NCBI RefSeq assembly: GCF_030315685.1
Contig: NZ_JASXSI010000022.1
Coordinates: 22,798-86,797 of the forward strand
Direction: 5' to 3'
Length of the DNA stretch: 64,000 bases
Source of the DNA: Gordonia sp. ABSL11-1
GTDB taxonomy: Bacteria > Actinomycetota > Actinomycetes > Mycobacteriales > Mycobacteriaceae
The notes under the pieces were generated by a model that was given only the letters and a program-made list of their open reading frames with translations, made no database searches and was not told the DNA's origin. Positions 41,763 to 50,034 of this stretch are shown here, piece by piece (within the stretch, counting starts at the first letter, position 1; every line of letters starts with the position of its first letter). A program made the position numbers and the translations under genes.

Positions 41763-42902
41763 TCAGCGGCTGAACCGGCGGGCGGCGGCGCGAGCGGCGA
41801 ACGGCGCGACGAACAGCATCAGCAGGACGCGCAGGATCTGCGCGGCGACGACGAAGGCGACGTTGCCGCCGGCCGCGGTCGCCGCGGCGAGAACCGCGTA
41901 GATCCCGCCGGGTGTGGTCGCGAGGTAGCAGTCGAACATCGATTCACCCGTCCACACCGACAGCAGGACGCCGAGCAGGGCACACCCGACGCCGATCGCG
42001 ATGATCAGTACGAGTGCGGCCGGCAGAACGCGCCCGATGGCGCGCAGCCGGGCCATCGTGAAACCGAGCCCGGCCTGCCAGCCGATGATGGCGTAGGCAA
42101 TGGTCAACAGGACCGTCGAGACCGCGGCGTCGCCCGCGATGCCGGTCAGTTCGGCGATCGTGGCGAGCGCCATCGGTCCGAGGAGTCCGGCGGCGGGCAG
42201 CCGGATGAGTCGTCCGAGGGGGATCCCGACGCCGAGGCACACGGCCAGCAGGATCAGCCCGGTGCCCTGCTGGGTGAGGCCCGGCGGTGCCTCCGCCATC
42301 CCGGTCGCGTGGGCGTCGAAGACGACGGACGCGACGAGCGGGATCGTGATGGTGACGAGCGCGACCCGCAGGTACTGGATGACCGCGACCATGCGTTCGT
42401 CGCCGCCGAGTTCACGGGTGAGCGCGACGAGTCCGGATGCGCCGCCGGCGACCAGGGCGAGCGAGCCGGTGAGCGGGTCGACCAGGCGGTGCAGACCGAG
42501 GAGTGCGCCGCCGACCACCGACATCGCGAGCGTGCCCAGGCCGATGACGAGGACCGGGAACCACGACGAGCCCAGCCCGGACAGCGTCGCCGGGTCGGCC
42601 ATCGTCCCGATGAACACACCGAGCACGCCCTGGGCGACGAGCATCGCGGGCCGGGGGATGGCAGGGGCGTCGCCGGCCGGTTCGGCGGGGTCGGCGGTGG
42701 CGGGGTGATCGGTGACGTCGGTGGCGGTGGTGTCCGGGCGAGCGGCGGATCGTCGTCGAGGGGCGAACCCCAGGATCGCCAGTGCTCCTGCCATCACGAG
42801 ACCGGCGAAGAGCGCGGCGGCGTCCACATCGAGAAGTTCGAGGAGATACGTCGCGGCGGCGGTGAGGACGGCCAGCAGAATCCAACGACGCACTCGCTCC
42901 AC
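41763..42902 (-). CDS. AbrB family membrane transporter
   Basis: Membrane protein of 379 residues with about ten helices and an internal duplication, as in the AbrB/PF05145 family once misnamed ammonia monooxygenase: the segments GVFIGTMADPATL...LVALTRELGG and GWQAGLGFTMARL...ATTPGGIYAVLAAA are equivalent halves. Substrate unknown. GTG start at 42902 or, with a better-spaced GGGTGGAG, 42893. Confidence 0.78.
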   Translation of the reverse strand: MERVRRWILLAVLTAAATYLLELLDVDAAALFAGLVMAGALAILGFAPRRRSAARPDTTATDVTDHPATADPAEPAGDAPAIPRPAMLVAQGVLGVFIGTMADPATLSGLGSSWFPVLVIGLGTLAMSVVGGALLGLHRLVDPLTGSLALVAGGASGLVALTRELGGDERMVAVIQYLRVALVTITIPLVASVVFDAHATGMAEAPPGLTQQGTGLILLAVCLGVGIPLGRLIRLPAAGLLGPMALATIAELTGIAGDAAVSTVLLTIAYAIIGWQAGLGFTMARLRAIGRVLPAALVLIIAIGVGCALLGVLLSVWTGESMFDCYLATTPGGIYAVLAAATAAGGNVAFVVAAQILRVLLMLFVAPFAARAAARRFSR

Positions 42903-42946
42903 CCTATGGCGGGGAAACGGGTGGGGTTCGGCGAGGGGCCGCGGGG

Positions 42947-43001
42947 GGCCTCGATACGCGTCGGGCTCGCTGCGCTCGCGTGTCGCTCCTGGACCGGCAG
43001 G
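42947..43001. repeat. degenerate TCTCGATACGC interspersed repeat, copy 2
   Basis: It begins GGCCTCGATACGCGTCGGGC and ends TGGACCGGCAGG, parallel to the copy at 20980-21028. It lies between the AbrB-type gene and the methyltransferase gene. Confidence 0.5.
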
Positions 43002-43007
43002 AGGGTC

Positions 43008-43628
43008 CTACCCGCCGACGCGTGCGACGCCGAGGTTCATCGCGCCGAACGCCTTCGGGGTCCCCGGTTGATAAAAGCGGTCGATGCTGGTGACGGTGAG
43101 CCCGGCGTCGGCGAAGGAGCCCGGGATGTCGCGGGTGAGGTGACAGCCGCCGGCGACACGACGCTGGATCGGCTCGAGTCGTCGCTGCCAGGTCCGGACC
43201 GGCTCGTCGGGGGCGGTCCCGTGCTCGAGGAAGTGGACGGTGCCGCCGTCGCGGACCACCCGTCGCACCTCGGCGAGTGCGGCGGGCAGATCGGGGATCG
43301 TGCACATCGTGAACGTGGTGAGCGCGGCGTCGAAGGTGTCGTCGTCGAAGGGGAGGCGTTGGCCGTCGAGACCAGCGCGGTCGATCGGGACGCGCGAGGA
43401 GGCCAGACGGCCGGAGGCCAGCCGCCAGCCGCCGTCGGACGGTTCGATCGCGGCGATGCGGCTGACGGTGTCGGGGTAGACGTCGACGTTGAGACCGGAC
43501 CCGAATCCGAGCTCGACGACATCGCCGGTGAGCCCCGCGCAGGTGCGTCGTCGTAGGGGCGTCAGCGCCGACATCCCGCAGGTCAGGTTGATCAGATGCG
43601 GGAGGACGCGGTCGTCGTAGAAGCCCAT
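43008..43628 (-). CDS. class I SAM-dependent methyltransferase
   Basis: Protein of 206 residues: motif I VVELGFGSGLNVDVYP, acidic residue in AAIEPSD, motif around LPFDDDTFDAALTTFTMCTIPD and LAEVRRVVRDGGTVHFLEHG. It resembles methyltransferases of the UbiE/Coq5 type found near menaquinone genes, but the true menG is at 52701. ATG at 43628 (MGFYDDRV) was chosen; the frame reaches 43664. Divergent from menD. Confidence 0.82.
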   Translation of the reverse strand: MGFYDDRVLPHLINLTCGMSALTPLRRRTCAGLTGDVVELGFGSGLNVDVYPDTVSRIAAIEPSDGGWRLASGRLASSRVPIDRAGLDGQRLPFDDDTFDAALTTFTMCTIPDLPAALAEVRRVVRDGGTVHFLEHGTAPDEPVRTWQRRLEPIQRRVAGGCHLTRDIPGSFADAGLTVTSIDRFYQPGTPKAFGAMNLGVARVGG

Positions 43629-43715
43629 TTCTCGATGGTGCCGCAGCGGCGTGACGAGCACCACTGTCCGTACTCCATGCGGATGTCATCCGAACGCAGT
43701 CCTACGCTGGACTCC

Positions 43716-45383
43716 ATGAACCCCTCGACTCTGCAGGCACGGGTCATCGTCGACGAGATGATCCGCTGCGGTGTGACCGAGGCGGTGCTGTGCCCCGGTT
43801 CGCGCAACGCCCCGCTCGCCTTCGCGCTGCATGCCGCCGACGTCGCCGGCCGATTGCGGCTGCATGTCCGCATCGACGAGCGGTCGGCGGGTTATCTGGC
43901 GCTCGGGCTGGCCGTGTCGTCGGGGCAGCCGGTGCCGATCGTGATGACCAGCGGGACCGCCGTCGCGAACATGAGTCCGGCCGTGTTCGAGGCCAACTAC
44001 GCGCGGGTGCCGCTCGTCGTGGTCAGTGCCAATCGTCCGTACGAACTGCTCGGCTCGGGTGCGAATCAGACCGTCGAGCAGTTCGGCATCTTCGGGACGC
44101 AGGTGCGGGCGGCGATCAGCCTCGGTCTCGCCGAACAGGATCTGGACACCAACAGTCAGTGGCGGTCCGCGGTCGGGCGCGTGCTCGCCGCCGCCCGGGG
44201 CGCCCGGACCGGCAACGCGGGTCCGGTCCAGTTCGACATCCCGTTGCGGGAGCCGCTCGTGCCCGACCCGGTCGTCGGACCCGACGACGACCTCGGTGCG
44301 TTCACCGGGCGGTCGAACGGACTGCCGTGGACCCAGGCGCCGGTCGGCAAGCTCGACGTCCCGCTGCCCATCGACCTCTCACTCGACACCGTCGTCGTGT
44401 CGGGGCACGGTGCCGGGATGCACCCGACTCTCGCCGGCATCCCCACCGTCGCGGAACCGACTGCGCCACGGGCACATACACCACTGCATCCGTTGGCACT
44501 GGGATCGATCCGGCCCACACAGGCGATCATCTGCGGCCGCCCCACACTGCATCGCGGGGTGTCGCGGCTGCTCGCCGATCCCGAGGTGACCGTCTACGCG
44601 CTCACGACCGGCCCGCGTTGGCCCGATGTGTCCGGGAATGTCTGGGCCACCGGCACGCGGGTGGAACCGGCCGGCGAGCCCCGCGAGGAGTGGCTCAAGG
44701 AGTGCGCGGAAGTGCAGCAGCGTGTGCTCGCCGCCGTCGACACCGAGCTCGACGCGATCGACTCGACGACCGGTCTGCACGTGGCGCGGGTCGTCAGCGC
44801 AGCGGTGCGACCGGGCGATCAGCTCGTCGTCGGGGCGAGCAATCCGATCCGCGACATCGCGCTCGCCGGACGGGTGACCGACGGCGTGCGCGTGTTGTCG
44901 AACCGCGGGGTGGCCGGGATCGACGGCACCAACTCGACGGCCATCGGGGCGGCACTCGCGCTCGACCGTGCGTCGGCGGACGCCCGCACCATCGCACTGA
45001 TGGGTGACCTGACGTTCATCCACGACGCCACCGGGCTGGTCATCGGCCCCGGCGAGCCGCGGCCGCGGTCTTTGCGGATCGTCGTCGCCAACGACGACGG
45101 CGGCGGGATCTTCGGGCTGCTCGAGCAAGGCGATCCACGATTCAACAGCGGGCCCTACGCGGGTGCCTACGAGCGGGTCTTCGGCACGCCGCACAGCGCG
45201 GACCTGGCGTCGTTGTGCGCGGGTTTCCGTGTGCCGCATCGGCGGGTCGCGCTGGCCGAGTTGTCGGCGGTGCTGGGTGAGGATGCGCCGGACGGCGGAC
45301 TCGAGGTGATCGAGGTCATCACCGACCGGCAGGGTCTGCGTGATGTGCACGCGGCGATCGGGCGTGGGGTGGGTGCGGGTTGA
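43716..45383 (+). CDS. menD: SEPHCHC synthase MenD
   Basis: ThDP-dependent enzyme of 555 residues that joins 2-oxoglutarate and isochorismate. The N-terminus VLCPGSRNAPLAFAL and RIDERSAGYLALGLA, with the early catalytic Glu, are diagnostic. The ThDP site is in MGDLTFIHDATGL...VVANDDGGGIFGLLEQ. ATG at 43716; the frame upstream belongs to noncoding sequence. Length fits mycobacterial MenD (Rv0555). Confidence 0.96.
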   Translation: MNPSTLQARVIVDEMIRCGVTEAVLCPGSRNAPLAFALHAADVAGRLRLHVRIDERSAGYLALGLAVSSGQPVPIVMTSGTAVANMSPAVFEANYARVPLVVVSANRPYELLGSGANQTVEQFGIFGTQVRAAISLGLAEQDLDTNSQWRSAVGRVLAAARGARTGNAGPVQFDIPLREPLVPDPVVGPDDDLGAFTGRSNGLPWTQAPVGKLDVPLPIDLSLDTVVVSGHGAGMHPTLAGIPTVAEPTAPRAHTPLHPLALGSIRPTQAIICGRPTLHRGVSRLLADPEVTVYALTTGPRWPDVSGNVWATGTRVEPAGEPREEWLKECAEVQQRVLAAVDTELDAIDSTTGLHVARVVSAAVRPGDQLVVGASNPIRDIALAGRVTDGVRVLSNRGVAGIDGTNSTAIGAALALDRASADARTIALMGDLTFIHDATGLVIGPGEPRPRSLRIVVANDDGGGIFGLLEQGDPRFNSGPYAGAYERVFGTPHSADLASLCAGFRVPHRRVALAELSAVLGEDAPDGGLEVIEVITDRQGLRDVHAAIGRGVGAG

Positions 45384-45392
45384 TCCGCAGTG

Positions 45393-45734
45393 TCAACCAG
45401 GCAATGGCTGGTGGCCCAGACCGTTCAGAGCGGTCACCAGTCGACTGAGCCCCTCGGCGGTGTCTCCGTCGGTCCGCTCGATCGTTTTCGCGCCGTTGAC
45501 GACGTTGTGTGCGGTGTCGCTCAGATCGTCGATCGTCGTCTCGAGTTCCGAACGGAGGCTTCTCGCGAATGCGGTCAGATGTGGGCCAGTCGCAAAGCCG
45601 GGGTTGCCGTCAGCGGCGGGCCGGGCGGAGTCGAAGAGCCCCGTCAATGCTGCTCGCGCTTCGCCGGCCTCAGCATCGACACGAGAACCGGTGGCTCGCA
45701 CACTTGCGGGGTCGATGGTGATTCGGTCGGTCAT
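45393..45734 (-). CDS. EspC-family type VII secretion target
   Basis: Helical protein of 113 residues starting MTDRITIDPASVRATGSRVD, the pattern of the EspC/DUF2580 family: small ESX-associated secreted proteins. It has no signal peptide. It is the last gene of a three-gene minus-strand operon behind the amidase and a membrane protein (23-bp gap). It probably travels with, or chaperones, the amidase effector. Confidence 0.75.
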   Translation of the reverse strand: MTDRITIDPASVRATGSRVDAEAGEARAALTGLFDSARPAADGNPGFATGPHLTAFARSLRSELETTIDDLSDTAHNVVNGAKTIERTDGDTAEGLSRLVTALNGLGHQPLPG

Positions 45735-45757
45735 TCGATTCCTGTCGCTTCGATGCT

Positions 45758-46153
45758 TTATCCGCTGCCGCACGGCAGGCCGCTGCCGTCGACACCATCA
45801 TGGGGGTCGGTAGGAGCGTCCAGAATGATCATGGCTCCATAGGCCGAGGTGAGAAGCGCTGCGACCAGCACTCCCGCCACGATGACCGTGGCCCAACTGT
45901 GCGAGCGTCGAATGTATACGGTGAGGGCGACCACAGAGATCAACGCGAGGATGACCTGCACACCGCCGAACAGAGCGGCAGAGGGGAGAGGTGTCAGGTG
46001 TTCGCACCCCGATTCGATCGTCTGTTCGTTCCATGCGTCTCGACGGACCTGCAGAATCACCGGGCAGGCAATCGACAAGCCGAGCGTGAGCAGTCCGGCC
46101 ACGAGCCACGGCCATCGCGTTCGAGTTGTACGACGGAGTTCGGTGCCGGTCAC
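45758..46153 (-). CDS. membrane protein, possible immunity factor
   Basis: Protein of 131 residues with three hydrophobic segments (about 16-34, 58-78, 86-106) and an extracytoplasmic Cys-containing loop; another Cys is near the C-terminus. GTG start at 46153 overlaps the amidase stop by 4 bases, so it is made right after the toxin. A membrane protein between a cell-wall hydrolase and an EspC protein is a good candidate for immunity, but this is inferred from position only. Confidence 0.6.
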   Translation of the reverse strand: MTGTELRRTTRTRWPWLVAGLLTLGLSIACPVILQVRRDAWNEQTIESGCEHLTPLPSAALFGGVQVILALISVVALTVYIRRSHSWATVIVAGVLVAALLTSAYGAMIILDAPTDPHDGVDGSGLPCGSG

Positions 46154-47406
46154 CAGGACTCCTTGGGGCGCACAATGGTGATTGTTTGATCGCCCTCACC
46201 TTGTTCGATCATCGGAAGTCTGTCCTGGACACTCAAGTTAGCTGCTCCGGGTGTGTGCTGGGTGTAGAGGATCTGGCCGTCGGGTAGAACACCTGTGACG
46301 ACGGCAGCATGATGGCTGTGATCGCCGGACGCGTGGGGTTGGGCGTAATTGAAGTACACGACGTCGCCGGGGCGCGCCTGCTGGGGGGTCACTTGTTCGC
46401 CACCGTGCTCGAGGAAGAACTCACGCTGAGCGTCGGAGTTGTACCAGGACTTCGTGTGCGTCTTGCCTTCGATGCCCGGAATCCAGTCGCCTTCACCGGC
46501 GGCGGACCTGCCCCAGTTGTCGTCGTCCAAAGTGCCCCAGCCGTCGAGCTTTTCGCCAAGACCACCCGCATCCAGAGAGTGGGAAACGAAGTTCGCGCAG
46601 TTGTTGCCGAAGATGTCGATGTCCTCGTTCTCGGCATTCGCCAATGCCCATCGGACGGTCTTCACCGGGTCGTATCCGCGTCCGGTGTCGGTGAGTTCCC
46701 GCTTGACGGATGCTGGTATGCCGTCGAGGTCGTGCAATTCCACCGGTATCGCTCGTCGGAGTTGTTGCTGTTGTTCGGGAGTCAGGCTTGCCCACCAGCG
46801 CTCGACCTCTGCGGGAGTCTGCCCGTCGGGCAACTGATTTCGCACCTCCTTCAACGCCGCCCGAACCGCCGTGGCTTGCGACTCGCGCGCCTGTTCGGTC
46901 GACACGTTATCCGGATCGGCCGAACAGGCGATGATGGCGTCGACACACGACTGGTCAGCCTGGGTGGCGGCCTCGACCGCGTCGTCGATCATCGATTGTG
47001 CTTCGTCACGCCACCGGGTGGCCTGATCGAATTGGTCGGTTGGTGTGCTGTCGGGAACGGATACGCGGCCGGCGTCGTCGATGGTCAAGTTGCGCGAGGT
47101 GGCAAAGGTCGATGCGGCAGACAACGCACGCTGGGCGATGCCCACCGAGTCTTCGAGGGTGTCCAAGGCGGTCGCGACGCCGCGCGCGAGGACGCCCGCG
47201 TTTGTCATTCGCTTCGCACAGGACACGAGCGTCTCTCGAGCGGCCGTGCCAGTGTGATCGGGCCACTCATCTGCCAGCGGAGCCACCCCGTTGGCGTGAA
47301 TGTTGTCAGCAGTCCGCTCGGCTTGTTTGCTGATGCCGAGTACGTCGTCGGCAGCGGTCTCCCACAGGTTCGGACGCGCATCGCGCAACTGTGCGTACGT
47401 GACCAT
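46150..47406 (-). CDS. type VII secretion effector with WXG-like N-terminus and amidase domain
   Basis: Protein of 418 residues. Residues 1-190 are helical and WXG100-like (DEWPDHTGTAARETL). Residues ~203-240 (RWWASLTPEQQQQLRRAI, then LDGIPASVKREL) form a linker seen in many actinobacterial type VII effectors. The C-terminal domain resembles Amidase_6/CHAP hydrolases: catalytic Cys270 in FGNNCANFVSHSL and His366 in HSHHAAVVTG. It likely cuts peptidoglycan outside the cell or in a rival. The gene leads the operon and is inserted between menD and the Rv0556-like gene. Confidence 0.8.
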   Translation of the reverse strand: MVTYAQLRDARPNLWETAADDVLGISKQAERTADNIHANGVAPLADEWPDHTGTAARETLVSCAKRMTNAGVLARGVATALDTLEDSVGIAQRALSAASTFATSRNLTIDDAGRVSVPDSTPTDQFDQATRWRDEAQSMIDDAVEAATQADQSCVDAIIACSADPDNVSTEQARESQATAVRAALKEVRNQLPDGQTPAEVERWWASLTPEQQQQLRRAIPVELHDLDGIPASVKRELTDTGRGYDPVKTVRWALANAENEDIDIFGNNCANFVSHSLDAGGLGEKLDGWGTLDDDNWGRSAAGEGDWIPGIEGKTHTKSWYNSDAQREFFLEHGGEQVTPQQARPGDVVYFNYAQPHASGDHSHHAAVVTGVLPDGQILYTQHTPGAANLSVQDRLPMIEQGEGDQTITIVRPKESW

Positions 47407-47476
47407 TGCTTCCCCCCGGACGATCGATCGAACCTAGGGTACTGCGTCGGCGCGACCGCCCACTACCCTGTCATTC

Positions 47477-47977
47477 ATGAACCCGACCATCCTGCGCCGC
47501 GCACAGATCGTGCTGTTGGTGCTCGGGATGGTCGTGACGACGATGGGTCTGGTGCTGGTCGCGGGATGTCACCGCAATGACAGTCAGATCGACGACAACA
47601 TGGCGACGGTCATGGCCGACGTCGTCTCGGCGGACCGGCTGCATGCCGCAGTCAACTTCCAGACCGTCGACGGTGATTTCCACAGTCCGCGTCTCGGCCT
47701 GCTGTATCCGACCGAGTTGACTCAGGGGCAACGGATCAGCGTCGAGTACGACGTCACCAACCCGGATCTCGCGCGTCCGGCGGGCCGCAATTGGACGCTG
47801 GCGATCGTTCCGGCGTTGTCGATCATGGTGGTCGGATGGCTGGTCGTCGGCGCGCTGATGGTGCTGCTGGCGGAGATCAACCGGCGGATGCTTGCGCGGG
47901 GATCCGCTCAGGCCGACGGTGATTCGGCGGATCCGGAGGTCGCCGCCGAACAGGAAGACGGGGCGATCGCCCGGTAG
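47477..47977 (+). CDS. DUF3592-like membrane protein, Rv0556 position
   Basis: Protein of 166 residues with two transmembrane helices (about 11-31 and 107-130) around an outer domain containing LLYPTELTQGQRISVEYD, as in DUF3592-type proteins. In M. tuberculosis the equivalent gene (Rv0556) lies directly between menD and mgtA; here it is separated from both. Function unknown. A 75-bp palindrome starts 14 bp after its stop. Confidence 0.75.
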   Translation: MNPTILRRAQIVLLVLGMVVTTMGLVLVAGCHRNDSQIDDNMATVMADVVSADRLHAAVNFQTVDGDFHSPRLGLLYPTELTQGQRISVEYDVTNPDLARPAGRNWTLAIVPALSIMVVGWLVVGALMVLLAEINRRMLARGSAQADGDSADPEVAAEQEDGAIAR

Positions 47978-47991
47978 ACGACACCGGTTGT

Positions 47992-48066
47992 CCGCATCAG
48001 GGTCACCAGAGAGCATCGATGAGTGGATTATCCACTCGATGGCGCGCTGAGGTGACTCTCATGCGG
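47992..48066. repeat. 75-bp palindromic interspersed repeat, copy D
   Basis: Fourth copy, same length and orientation. Next to the core, GAGTGG pairs with CCACTC, a compensated change relative to AAGTGG/CCACTT of copies A and C, which suggests that pairing matters. It stands where the conserved gene order is broken by accessory genes. Confidence 0.92.
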
Positions 48067-48200
48067 GCGGTCCCGTGCACGCTCGCCCGACGAGCAACCG
48101 GAGACCGACCGCGAAGTGATCGTTCGGCCGTCGCTCGGTTGCGGCACTGGATGACGACGGGTACGGCATATCGTGCGCCCACTGATACTACGCTCTGCAC

Positions 48201-48989
48201 ATGACGTCACAGATCGGCCGACTCTCACGTCGTTTCGCCAAGGCAGTGCGAGTCCGGTCCGATCGCATCGGTCGCGCCGCGCGACCTCAGGAGTTGGCCC
48301 ACGAGGCGCAGGCCTACTGGACCTCGGAATCTGACGCGACCACCTGGTCGTCGGATTCGCATTGGCGCAGCGGTTTGGGTGACGAACAATGGAGGGCCGT
48401 CGGACGCGAGAACCTTCTGATCATCCAGACGCTGGCCCAGGGTCTGGGACGTGTCGATGAACTCGGCACAGTGCTCGACTGGGGGTGCGGGGGTGGAGCC
48501 AACGCGGTGGCCGTCGCGCCGTTCGCGGAGCGGCTCATCCTGGCCGATGTGGCTCCGCAGAGCGTCGCCGAGGCAGCAGATCAGGTCCGTACGGCGAGCG
48601 ACGTCGTGGTGGAGACGCTGACGATCGATCTCCTTGATCCGGAACGTGCCGCCACGACCATCGAGGACACCTGCGATACGTTCATCTGCCTGTATGTCCT
48701 CGAGTTGACCGCCTCCGTGCAGGACGCGTTGCGGATCGTGCGGATCGCGAAACGAACGCTTCGCACAGGCGGCATCGCCATCTTCCAGGTGAAGTATCGA
48801 TCCAGCACTCGTGCGTCGGGAACCGTGAAGCGGTCCTATCGTCGAAATCTCGCCAACATGACCATCTTCCCCATCGACGAGTTCTGGACCCATCTCGAGA
48901 CGGCGGGCCTCGAGCCGCGCTTGATCACGCTGGTGCCGGAGAACGAGTTGGACCGTAATTACGCATACTTCGCCGCGACGAGGCCATGA
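48201..48989 (+). CDS. class I SAM-dependent methyltransferase
   Basis: Protein of 262 residues with motif I VLDWGCGGGANAVAVAP, the acidic residue in LILADVAP and a later strand GGIAIFQVKYRS. The N-terminal 60 residues are basic and then Ser/Trp-rich (YWTSESDATTWSSDSHW). The C-terminus (NELDRNYAYFAATRP) is unlike UbiE. Substrate unknown. It is the first gene of an accessory group between the Rv0556-like gene and mgtA. Confidence 0.78.
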   Translation: MTSQIGRLSRRFAKAVRVRSDRIGRAARPQELAHEAQAYWTSESDATTWSSDSHWRSGLGDEQWRAVGRENLLIIQTLAQGLGRVDELGTVLDWGCGGGANAVAVAPFAERLILADVAPQSVAEAADQVRTASDVVVETLTIDLLDPERAATTIEDTCDTFICLYVLELTASVQDALRIVRIAKRTLRTGGIAIFQVKYRSSTRASGTVKRSYRRNLANMTIFPIDEFWTHLETAGLEPRLITLVPENELDRNYAYFAATRP

Positions 48990-49094
48990 CCGAGGGAGGT
49001 TCGCCGATCGTCGCCGGCATGCGGGCGCGGACCGCGCTTGGTTCCGCCTGCACTGGATCGAGTTCAGGGGTCGTGATCGGACCGGGCGGTGCTG

Positions 49095-49706
49095 TCACGA
49101 CGGGATGACCGAGCGCGAGTCGCCCGAGACGAGCAGCGCCTGGTCGTCGGCGAGCATGCGCAGGGTGAAGCGCTCCTCGTATCGCGCGCGCAGGTCGTCG
49201 ACGACGGCCCGCCCGGACACGATGCCGTCAGCGTGCGGCACGATCACTTCGTCTATCCACCCGAGTCCTGTGGTGGATTCCAGGCCGGCGGCCTCCGAGG
49301 GGTCGTCGAGCAGGCCGAGCGGTTCGATGTCGGTACCGACGACACAGGCGCCGGCGCTCGCGCCGACATAGGGCAGGCCGGCTTCGACGCGATCGGTGAG
49401 CAGTCGATCGAATTCGGTGCGGCGCATGACCTGCAGGAGATGGAAGACGTTACCGCCGGACACGAACACGGCGTCGGCGCGATCCAGCGCGCGTGCCGCA
49501 TCCCCGGAGGACGACGATTCGATGTCGAGATCGGTGACGCGATAACCGAGGCCCCGCAAGATCCGTCGGTCGAGGTCGACCCAGGCGTGGTCGGTGTGGA
49601 CCGACGACGCGTTCGGAATGAATGTGACATGGACGGGGCCAGTGGTCCGTTCGGCGACAAAGGCAGGGACCGCATCGAGCCAGCGGCTCAGCAACATCAA
49701 CTCCAT
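49095..49706 (-). CDS. peptidase E-like (S51) hydrolase
   Basis: Protein of 203 residues with the class I glutamine-amidotransferase-like fold of S51 peptidases. VTFIPNASSVHTD, DAVFVSGGNVFHLLQVMRRT and the nucleophile Ser in YVGASAGACVVG are family features; IPHADG-type sequence occurs as VIVPHADGIVSG. It would cut Asp-X dipeptides. The start is uncertain (ATG 49706, GTG 49712 or ATG 49697). Confidence 0.8.
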   Translation of the reverse strand: MELMLLSRWLDAVPAFVAERTTGPVHVTFIPNASSVHTDHAWVDLDRRILRGLGYRVTDLDIESSSSGDAARALDRADAVFVSGGNVFHLLQVMRRTEFDRLLTDRVEAGLPYVGASAGACVVGTDIEPLGLLDDPSEAAGLESTTGLGWIDEVIVPHADGIVSGRAVVDDLRARYEERFTLRMLADDQALLVSGDSRSVIPS

Positions 49707-50034
49707 CTCCACACCGTGCCACCCGCACCCACGCCGATCAACGGCAACGGCGGCGGATGGGCGTCGATCGAACGGACGACTCTTGACTTCGCCGGTCAAG
49801 GGATGAGACGGAGCATTCGGCTCCGCTCGCTGCGACGGACGAGGGCGGGGCCGCCCAGAGAGCCTCGAGATGTACACCGCCGGTTGATGATCACGAACAT
49901 CGCTGGTGCGGCAGCGAACCCGGCGCCGTGGCGACGCCAGTCTTTCGTTAGCGCAAACAAGCGGATTGTGCCTGGTCAGCGCACCTCTCGGTACCTATCA
50001 TCGGTGCAACCGACCTCAGGAGCGGAGGGCCACC
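49707..50034. other. divergent intergenic region
   Basis: This 328-bp gap separates the peptidase gene (minus) and the P450 gene (plus) and should hold both promoters. A small inverted repeat CTTGAC/GTCAAG is at 49782-49800. The strong ribosome site GGAGCGGAGGG precedes the P450 ATG. Otherwise I see no gene. Confidence 0.5.

Noticed and set aside
41364..43556. A 730-codon open frame on the plus strand
   Set aside because: It runs antisense to the enoyl-reductase-like, AbrB-type and methyltransferase genes, all with clear family motifs. Its translation is charged low-complexity sequence, typical of a high-GC shadow frame.
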